DNA of 15,460 nucleotides from Psilocybe azurescens (Eukaryota > Basidiomycota > Agaricomycetes > Agaricales > Agrocybaceae). The DNA lies in contig JAJIRX010000440.1 of the NCBI GenBank assembly GCA_023853785.1, forward strand, positions 1 through 15,460. The letters are read 5' to 3'. Numbering within the stretch: position 1 is the first letter of the stretch; the number at the start of each line of letters is the position of its first letter. The notes under the pieces were generated by a model. It was given only the letters and a program-made list of their open reading frames with translations. It was not told the DNA's origin and made no database searches. The position numbers were made by a program, and so were the translations under genes. Positions 8,600 to 15,460 of this stretch are shown in pieces.

Positions 8600-10813
8600 A
8601 TGATCAACAAGAAACAAAAGGACGATCGACCTATATCTAATGCATCATCTAAGGTTAGCGACAAAGTGGAGTCGTTGGACGATCTAATCCTGGATAACGA
8701 CTCCGGTGAAATAAACGAGCTTGCTGTAGTTGCTGAGGGAGAGGAGAGGACAACATGGTTCGTTTGGATTCTGGTTATGTGTTCGACTATATCTGGTCTA
8801 CTATTCGGTGGGTGCAGCTCCTGTTGTTGCATCACCTTTACTGATATCTCTGTCCTCAGGATACGATACTGGTGTCATCTCCGGTGCACTGGTCACCATT
8901 GGTTCAGATCTTGGCCCGGAAACACTTTCAAACAGCCAAAAGGTTCGTCTTCGGATTCGACGCTGTTTCTCCAGACTGCGGGGAGGCAAATCTGCTATCG
9001 GCCACAGCGCTAATCGCCTATAAGCTCTGGAGCATCTCAAATGACATAACTAACCAGAAATTTCTCAGGAATTGATCACTTCTTCGACAACTTTGGGTGC
9101 TCTTCTGGGCGGTCTTGCTGCCGGAGTTTTGTCCGACTGGATAGGACGCCGGCCCGTCTTAGGAATTGCAGATGTTATTTTTATTGGAGGAGCAATAGCG
9201 CAAGCTGTGTGCCACGACGTCTGGAGTATGGTGCGTATTTACCCCTTTCCGAGAACTCGTGTTTCTTGACCTATATTCAGATCGGAGGGCGGTTCTTGAT
9301 TGGTATCGGCGTCGGACTTGCTGCATGTATCGCACCTCTATACATCCAAGAATTATCGCCTACGCGTCTTCGTGGGCGTATGGTGGTTCTCAAGTCGGTT
9401 ACCTCAGATTTTATTTGGTCTGCTTTTTAAATGAACTATAGTGTCGTTATGATCACGTTGGGCCAAGTAATCGCGTATGGAATCGGAGCAGGATTCACGC
9501 ACGTACATGGTGGCTGGAGATGGATGGTCGGTTTGGGGGCTGTACCTGCAGGACTCCAGATTGCATTTTTGTTCTTCTTGCCGGAAAGCCGTACGTGTTT
9601 TTGTATCTACGCGCCTTCTGGGATTGATGACTGAAATATGCTTCTGCAGCAAGAATCATGCTTCGGAGAGGTGACAAAGCAGCTGCACACGCCGTTATGA
9701 CCAAAATATACGCATACGCCAAACCGGAGGAGGTTGACTTGAAAGTCAGGAGTTTTGTACCGAGACTTTTTGTGTCGCACTGAACAATTTGATTATAGGT
9801 CAAAAGTCCTTCAGGCTGCCGTCAAGAGGAGTATCGAAATCACGGAATCGACGACTTTCATCCATCGGTTTAAATCTATGATCTTAGACCCGGTTAACAG
9901 AAGAGCTCTAGGTACGCATGTCGTCATATGACTCTTTCTACGCGAAGTTTATATCCCACACAGTTGTCGGCTGCGGAATGCAAGCATTCCAACAGCTATG
10001 CGGTTTCAACACTCTTATGTACTACTCCGCGACATTGTTCAAAGAAATCGGTTTCAATCAACCCACAGCTGTTGGTCTTATCGTGTCAGGGACGAACTTC
10101 ATTTTCACTCTCGTTGCCCTCAAATGGATCGACAAGATTGGACGCAGAAATATCATGATTTGGAGTGCCCCCGGAATGATATTCGGTTTGACTCTTGCCA
10201 GTATCTCGTTCTTCTGTGAGGGTCTTTATTTCTTTTATGGATACTGCCTCATCAACAAAATGATCTGCAGACATGACCAAGAAGACCGGTGGAGCTCTAG
10301 TCGACGGTACACAGTATTCGACAACTTGGTCCGCGCTTGTCCTCCTTTCAATGATTCTTTTCGTCGCATCGTACGCGACCGGTTTGGGCAATGTTCCCTG
10401 GCAACAAGGAGAACTCTTCTCTCTTGAAGGTCGGTCCATCTATACGTAGCTGATGTCTAGCTCCTGATTCTAATATATGTTGGAATTCAGTCAGAGGAAT
10501 CGGCACCTCACTAGCAACAGCAACCAACTGGGGCGGAAACTTGATAATCGGCTCAACCTACCTATCGCTCATGGCCAAGATCACACCGGCAGGCGCGTTC
10601 GGGTTCTACGCTGGATTGTGTCTGCTTGGGTGGATCTTCGTCCTGTGCTGCTTCCCCGAGACCGCTGGGTTGAGTTTGGAGGAGGTTAAGATGGTCTTCA
10701 AAAATAGCTTTGGGATCAAGGAGAGCAAGCGGTTGCGTATCGCGAAAAGGGACATTAAGAGCCGGGAGAAGATGAGGAAGGAAGGGGCTCAAGGATCAGG
10801 GAAACGATGCTGA
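8600..10813 (+). CDS. MFS sugar transporter, putative myo-inositol transporter (ten exons)
   Basis: Twelve-helix sugar porter, likely a proton-coupled myo-inositol carrier. Exons: 8600-8817, 8860-8942, 9069-9230, 9281-9393, 9442-9590, 9650-9744, 9799-9910, 9964-10215, 10271-10429, 10491-10813. Introns are 42-126 nt; a weak donor (GTCAGG) opens the one at 9745. In order: acidic cytosolic N-terminus, [11 protein letters not shown] in helix 1, [10 protein letters not shown] after helix 2, SPTRLRGRM after helix 4, PESPR at the end of helix 6, [17 protein letters not shown] in helix 7, [10 protein letters not shown] after helix 8, [13 protein letters not shown] in helix 10, [16 protein letters not shown] after helix 12, and a basic tail. 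The GLGN(V/I)PWQQGE and [15 protein letters not shown] segments are characteristic of fungal ITR-type inositol carriers. The A-run at 9802-9805 appears one base too long; removing one joins exon 7 in frame, giving 554 residues. ATG 8600 is the first in frame. Transporter class is firm; inositol specificity is inferred. Confidence 0.85.
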
Positions 10814-11038
10814 GAAGGCTTGATTGACTGAAGTTTGGTCAAATACAGTTAGTTCGTCGACAGTGTAATAACGTTGGTGGCGAGTCGCATACCCAAAATA
10901 TCAAATATGGCTCCAGAGATCACTCACTTCGAGGACATACCAAAATGAATGCTATGACATTGTCCATATATGTAATGCGTGTGTTATGGTATTTCTGCGT
11001 CGAGACGAAGTTACAAAGTTAGTGTTCAAGATCACAGA
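10814..11038. other. Convergent intergenic region
   Basis: The 225 bp between the stop codons of the transporter (plus) and the methyltransferase (minus) hold the 3' ends of both transcripts, which may overlap. No inverted repeat or other element stands out. Confidence 0.5.
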
Positions 11039-12887
11039 TCAGATTTTGGTGGCAGTCCAGAAAGCAGCGTGGTAGACATAACCAAGCATGCTTTGTGCAT
11101 TATTTGTGTACGTCGTATCAATTGTGGTTTCGTTCTGCGAAAGACACAATGGGAAAAGACGCAGTAAATAACAACCCCACAAAACGGATGCCAATTGAGC
11201 TTACAGAAATCTCGAATCCTATCCTTCGTGCAAGGTTCTTAACCTCTTCCATGTCCAATTCTACTGATGGATCATTTGAGCTGTTGTTTTCCCAGTGCCA
11301 CAAAAGAGGCCCTTTTCACGGAATGTGAGGTAAGTTCCAGGTCTTCGAAATGCGATGACCAATCGAATCATACCAAGATTGATCCAGACGCCTCCTGGGG
11401 CCAGAATGGTATGGAGGATGCGCAGATAATTTACAATGTTTTTCGCCTTTACCGAATGTCAGTAAACATCGAAATGGACAAAAAGGGGGCACCAGTCGTA
11501 CAGTATCAATGAAAAAGCAGGTCAAGATTGCGTTCCATTGTCCTTTCTGATCCAGGTTGCTGAATATCTCTTCAAAATCACCTGTAAGAAAATAATAATA
11601 TTAGGGATTTCCTGTCATCACAAGAAAATGTGTATGACTTACCAGCGACCAGCGAAAAGTCCGAACCAGGGGCAAGTCTGACGGACGCACATCTGGAATC
11701 GATATCGCCTGGAGTATTGACAGCCGGTTGGGCGCGTTGGAGAACGAGTGCACGTATGGATAAAGGTGTGTTGTTTGATTTGATCGGTTCTGCAGTTCGT
11801 TTATGCCATGTTAGTTCCTGCACGTCATTTACAACGAATCAAGGTGCTTACTTGTTCAAGATGAAGTAGGATGCTAAAAGCATGTAATGTGAAAATTCGT
11901 TCGCTTGACAAGCGAATCCTGAGAGATGCAGTTAGGGGGACAAACAAAACGAGCAGAGAAACCGACATACCCATCTGAGCGACATCAAATGAGAGGCGGC
12001 CAAGACCAGATCCTGGTACGAGGACCCGCAAGTTGCGTCTGATAGTACCCATATAAATAACGCGAGTGATAATTGATTTTATACAGGAAGGAACAGAGAC
12101 CTTTCTTCGGTGGGAACAGCGTTAAAATGTCGGACGAGAGCGTCCTTCATGGGCTTGTAACACACTTCGCGCTCTGAGTTTCCCTTGAGTATGTATACGA
12201 TCCTGAGCTGCACAGAAGGGGAGGATAGCAGACGGAATATGAACGAACCTCTTCGCTCCAATCGCGGACTAGCTGTTTGAGGGTGCTTCTTAATTTGTCC
12301 ATGTCTGCTTCTGTCGGTCTGTGCTTCTTGGGCGCCCCGCCTCCCGAAAGCGAGTGCCCCGAATGAGAATGGGAATGAGAATGCGATTGCGATGATTCTG
12401 GAGTTCATGAATGACAAAAGAGGGTAAATACTGGCCAAAGGATAACACACCTGGGTCATGACTGTGTGAGTGGGTCATGGATCCCGAATGATCGTCTTCA
12501 TCTATATCATGGCCGAAGATCCTTGGGTCGTCCACCATTTGATGCAGAAAGTCGGCATTGGCGATGATTGCTTTGTCAACGGCGTCAAGCTTATGCTTGT
12601 ATCCCAAGCTCTCCAAAAGGTCTTGATCAGCCTTGGGCAAAGTATAAACGTCTTTCCTTCGACGATTATTCGCAGATAACTGGAAAGAGACCTCGGCGAT
12701 AAGACAATCGAAGAGATTAGATTATATAAATTGGGCCGTTACCGTGAATTGTGCGTAATTATTGAATGTGCTGATCACATTGGCGAAATGTCTCTGTTCT
12801 TGAAACCATTCAGAGCGTTGGAGCAAGACCGAACTCAGAAGATCGATAAGACTCACCTTCTTCAATATCTTCTAAACTTGGGTCCAT
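11039..12887 (-). CDS. N2227-like SAM-dependent methyltransferase, carnosine N-methyltransferase family (twelve exons)
   Basis: Family enzymes move a methyl group from SAM to the imidazole of carnosine, giving anserine; the fungal substrate is unsettled (yeast relative YNL092W). Exons 5' to 3': 12887-12857, 12798-12743, 12679-12451, 12397-12249, 12183-12101, 12038-11971, 11918-11852, 11789-11643, 11581-11502, 11446-11374, 11311-11205, 11134-11039. Order of motifs: QRHFANVISTFNNYAQF, LESLGYK, a His/Ser-rich stretch at residues about 97-121, LRSTLKQLVRDWSEE, EREVCYKP, the SAM-binding VLVPGSGLGRLSFDVAQMG, CQANEFSHYMLLASYFILN, YPYVHSFSN, GSDFSLVAGDFEEIF, LTCFFIDT, APGGVWINLGPLLWHWEN, ARRIGFEI, TIDTTYT and MLGYVYHAAFWTATK. 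Two single-base breaks occur in exon 8, at plus-strand 11762-11766 (AAAGG) and 11669-11672 (GGGG). With both allowed for, length is about 395 residues, normal for the family. The start sits in a good context (GAAATGG) and exon 1 is only 31 nt. Family assignment is secure. Confidence 0.88.
12360..12397 (-). repeat. Hexameric repeat coding for Ser-His dipeptides
   Basis: Imperfect GAATGA/GAATGG hexamers on the plus strand code, on the minus strand, for consecutive Ser-His pairs in exon 4 of the methyltransferase. A shorter SHSHD stretch at the end of exon 3 joins it after splicing, making a His-rich loop of about 25 residues. Such repeats vary in length by slippage. Confidence 0.6.
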
Positions 12888-13620
12888 TTCACTTGAGTAG
12901 CACGATGCGTTTCTGTCGTCAATAGAGGGTTTGTATGGTGGAAACACGCAATCTCAACGTAACCTGAAAGGCGAAGATAAGATCAGAAAGAAAGGTGTCT
13001 CCAGGAGTGCCGCTCTACTTACTCAGCCCCAGACGGTCACAAACAACATGCAAACACGGTGACGGGAACTCGTAATTGGTCGAACCTCCTATGCTTTGAT
13101 CCACTTCCGCCGTGCATTCTATCAAGGAATGATCTAGCTGGTTGCGGAATCAACTCAAGAATCGTTAGCGACTCGTATAGTGGAATTCATTCCCCGAACC
13201 CCCGGAGAAATATTCGTAATGAGTTCATAACCCGGGTCTGTTCTCAAAATGCCCATTCCTTCATTCGCAAGTGGTGAAGCCTCAAAGCGTCAATTTATTG
13301 GCGCTTATTCAGATTCAATTTCAAAGATTCATCATCGACAGTCTTGCTAGAATTTCTGAATTTATTTAATGAAAAACGATCGTTGGTTGCACATCATGGC
13401 TTTCGGAGACCTCTTTCTGTCCTTCTTGGTTCCTGGTTCAGTTTTCTGCTCGGATTGCATCGTTATCCATAAGCTGCATATCAGAGGTGCAAATAAAATT
13501 TCTGAGATGGCAGTCGTAGAATATTTACAGAACTTGTCGAAGAAGTAGGAAGAGAAGGGCGTAGTCGGAAGCCGGCGCGACGCGACGCGACGAGGGATGA
13601 GGCCGACATATTTGGCCATG
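12888..13620. other. Spacer between methyltransferase start and retroelement
   Basis: It should contain the methyltransferase promoter on the minus strand. No TATA box or conserved gene is evident. The minus-strand open frame at 13362-13619 has no recognisable motif. A short tandem repeat (three CGCGA units, 13576-13590) lies close to the retroelement insertion point. Confidence 0.45.
13576..13590. repeat. Tandem repeat, three CGCGA units
   Basis: Three exact copies of the 5-mer CGCGA, followed by a partial CGA. It is GC-rich in an otherwise AT-rich flank, about 30 bp left of the LTR. No function is inferred. Confidence 0.6.
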
Positions 13621-13957
13621 TGTGACGATCCGGTACTTTCTCACAATCCTTTATCTATTATTTTCTTTATCTTATCTTGCTGACTTCGACTCCATATACA
13701 TTCCGTCGATATACCTTTTGACCCTATGTTTTACACACTCACCCCTTGATTATAACTACTCCTTTGGACTCTATAGACTAGTTCTAGAACGTTATCCTAC
13801 AGTATAAATACAGGCCCTGTTGTAGCTACAGATCCCCCAGTGAACACAGAACACTTATACCTGTCTTTCTTGTCTCTGAGCTTCACTCTACCACCTTTCC
13901 GTGTGACCGAACGACCTAACCGAAACTATACCAGTCACGGTTATCACTTCCGTCACA
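13621..13957 (+). repeat. Putative 5' long terminal repeat (337 bp)
   Basis: It begins TGTGACG and ends CGTCACA, a perfect 7-bp inverted terminal repeat of the TG...CA type used by LTR elements. It contains a TATA box at 13803-13810. The gag-like region starts about 170 bp downstream. The second LTR is outside the window, so the boundaries are inferred from the inverted ends only. Confidence 0.55.
13803..13810 (+). promoter_or_regulatory. TATA box in putative LTR U3
   Basis: TATAAATA sits about 180 bp into the 337-bp LTR, where a U3 promoter is expected, and would place the start of transcription (R) near 13830-13840. Confidence 0.45.
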
Positions 13958-14130
13958 TATTTTTGACAGTAAAAACCTCTATCTCGAAAACCTCTCCCTC
14001 GCCGTCTCGACGTTTGGAACCCTTAGGTCTGATCAACCTAAGCCACCCACTTCAAGACAGTATCACCCAACCCCTTCAACAAAATATAACCCCGTAAGCA
14101 AATTTATTTGAAATTGTTTCACTAATTATT

Positions 14131-15460
14131 ATGGCTACTAGATATAACCTCTCGCTTCCCAATCCGGCGCTGTTGATACTGGTGATCAACTGCCGGAACC
14201 CACTGTCTATCCGAATTCCGATTCGGTCGCTGCCGGACGTACACACTCCTAGACGCACCTATAGTGCTGTCGTGTCGTCGAACCCCCTTCTCCTTCTAAC
14301 AGTGAAGAGAAGGAGGCTACTTCCCGCCTCCTGATTACCAGATGATGGCTATGCATGGGGATAGCTCTATTCGCGATGACAACCCCTTTGTAGTAGATAA
14401 AATACAAAGAGATATTTCTATCACATCCGAAAGCTCAGATGAAAATGATGAAAGTGGTCCATGGACTACTGTTAAGAGCAAGCGCTCTAAGAAACTCGAG
14501 TCGGCTATGCGCCGTAAAATTTCTATTGAAAATTTAACTAAGAAATCTAATAAACACGCCCTGGAGCCGCTTCCCTCGGAAATAGATTCGGTCATTAAAG
14601 AGGCCGAAAATTCTCTAACTAGAGAAGAAAAAGAGCGGATCAACCGCCGAAATAAGAAGGTTCGCCGTGAGCGTTCCTATCAGCTCGGTGAAGGCACCTC
14701 TAAGAACAAAGGCAAGGCCATTGACCTCAGGGAATGGGGAAATGTTATTATCCCTGAGGCTGAATTAAATCCTAAAATACAGAAAAGGGCAATTAAGGAG
14801 GCTAAGAAAGCCAACAAATCAGCCCTAAAAATAAAACTACAATACCTATTGTTAGCGAAGGTATATCTGCCGCACCTGGTATTCGGTTTGACCGAACAGC
14901 TGATCGTACACGTTTGAGAACGGGAGCATTACCAATTTCGGCACGACCTGTTGCTCATATTAACCCGAAATCATTCTTAGGCACTGCATTAAAAGCGTGC
15001 AAAACCTAGTAAGAAATCTAAGAAATATGACCCAGTACCCAGCAGTTCATCCAGCTCTACTGATCCCACATCGTCATCTTCAAGTACGTCTTCGACTCTA
15101 ATAATTCTTCGGGAAGTTCATCGTCAAGCTCACCGCCTGATGACCCCTCAAGCGAGTCCAGTGAAGTGTCCGAAGAACAACCGAAGAAATCGGACAAAAA
15201 GAAGCGGCGCAAGCGCAGCCGCAAGTCTAATAAACCATCTGGTGGCGGGAAAGCGTTCAAACCTACAATTTATGATGGCCGAGCTGACCTCGCTCCTATC
15301 ATAGATTTGTAAAAGAAAGTAGAGCTTACCTAGAGGACAGTGGATTTAAGAAGAAAAGAAGAATCCTAGCACTGTCTTATTTCATGGAAGGAAAGGCTTA
15401 TGACTATTACCTTCAGAAAGCAGCTACTCAGGAAGAAACAATGTCCATGTCTGCATTCTA
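14131..15460 (+). pseudogene. Retrotransposon gag-like gene, broken by multiple frameshifts and truncated by window end
   Basis: The coding region opens at the ATG at 14131 (MATRYNLSLPNP). The longest intact stretch is 14342-14917, with DNPFVVDKI, GPWTTVKSK, RREKERINRRNKK-like charged sequence and KGKAIDLREWGNVIIP. Capsid-like sequence (YDGRADLAPI near 15270, then YLEDSGF and GKAYDYY near 15330-15410) lies in a continuing but frame-shifted reading. Breaks are visible near 14159, 14250, 14283-14287 (five C), 14325, 14833 (A-run), 15000 (A-run), 15098 and 15305. Low-complexity Ser and Lys/Arg segments join the N-terminal and capsid parts. The protein would package element RNA in a virus-like particle. 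As read it cannot make a full Gag. Confidence 0.6.

Larger units (their letters stand above)
13621..15460 (+). mobile_element. Ty3/Gypsy-type LTR retrotransposon, 5' part (continues past window end)
   Basis: A probable 5' LTR (13621-13957) is followed by a leader and a gag-like coding region from 14131 to the window edge. The gag-like region shows features seen in basidiomycete Ty3/Gypsy elements: GPWTTVKSK, KGKAIDLREWGN, a Ser-rich linker, a basic KKKRRKRSRKS stretch and a capsid start YDGRADLAPI with LALSYFMEGKAYDYY. Protease, reverse transcriptase, RNase H and integrase would lie beyond 15460, so the superfamily call rests on gag alone. The five bases before the LTR are CCATG; if this is the target-site duplication, the same five should follow the 3' LTR. 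Many frame breaks suggest an inactive copy, or read errors, or both. Confidence 0.65.

Noticed and set aside
12834..12856. 23-nt intron in the first part of the methyltransferase
   Set aside because: Too short to splice; using the acceptor ending at 12799 gives a 58-nt intron and a conserved in-frame EQRHF junction.
13576..13590. Short tandem repeat considered as part of a CRISPR-like or satellite array
   Set aside because: Only three 5-bp units without spacers; too small for an array.
13362..13619. 85-codon minus-strand open frame beginning beside the LTR
   Set aside because: No recognisable domain; its start overlaps the CGCGA repeat and lies at the retroelement edge.

Overview
The window is nuclear DNA of a filamentous fungus, most likely a mushroom-forming basidiomycete (Agaricomycetes). 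The genes are cut by many short GT-AG introns (about 42 to 126 nt), and the recognisable products are fungal: a GPI-tailed GH16 glucanase-like enzyme, a myo-inositol/sugar transporter, an N2227-type methyltransferase and a Ty3/Gypsy retroelement of the type common in basidiomycetes. The species is not identifiable from the sequence alone.

Layout from left to right. (1) 2-352: the C-terminal end of a fungal 2OG-Fe(II) oxygenase-like gene whose start lies outside the window. (2) 353-2617: mostly decayed sequence, with a minus-strand fragment of an unidentified gene (753-998) and a broken Pro/Tyr/Gly-rich repeat gene (1552-2562). (3) 2618-3489: a second, degenerate copy of the oxygenase-like gene that lacks the usual iron ligands. 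(4) 3490-5360: no supportable gene. (5) 5361-6873: a six-exon GH16 glycoside hydrolase with a signal peptide and a GPI-type tail. (6) 6874-8599: non-coding sequence with an 18-bp palindrome and another minus-strand gene remnant related to the one in (2). (7) 8600-10813: a ten-exon MFS sugar/inositol transporter. (8) 11039-12887, minus strand: a twelve-exon N2227/carnosine N-methyltransferase gene, convergent with the transporter. (9) 13621 to the window end: the 5' LTR and a broken gag of a Ty3/Gypsy retrotransposon.

I see no pathway linking the genes. The GH16 enzyme would act at the cell surface on beta-glucan, the transporter at a membrane on myo-inositol or a hexose, and the methyltransferase in the cytosol or nucleus on a small dipeptide-like substrate. 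They look like ordinary neighbours in a repeat-bearing part of a fungal chromosome.

The most striking feature of the whole window is that the three otherwise well-conserved genes, the second oxygenase copy and the retroelement gag all carry single-base frame breaks, mostly in or next to short homopolymers. When each break is allowed for, the exon lengths of all three main genes sum to whole codons (402, 554 and about 395 residues). This suggests read or assembly errors rather than loss of all these genes, although genuine decay is likely for the oxygenase copy and the retroelement. I did not find a convincing new biological system. The best leads are the degenerate oxygenase paralogue, the pair of related unidentified remnants, and the His-rich insert in the methyltransferase.
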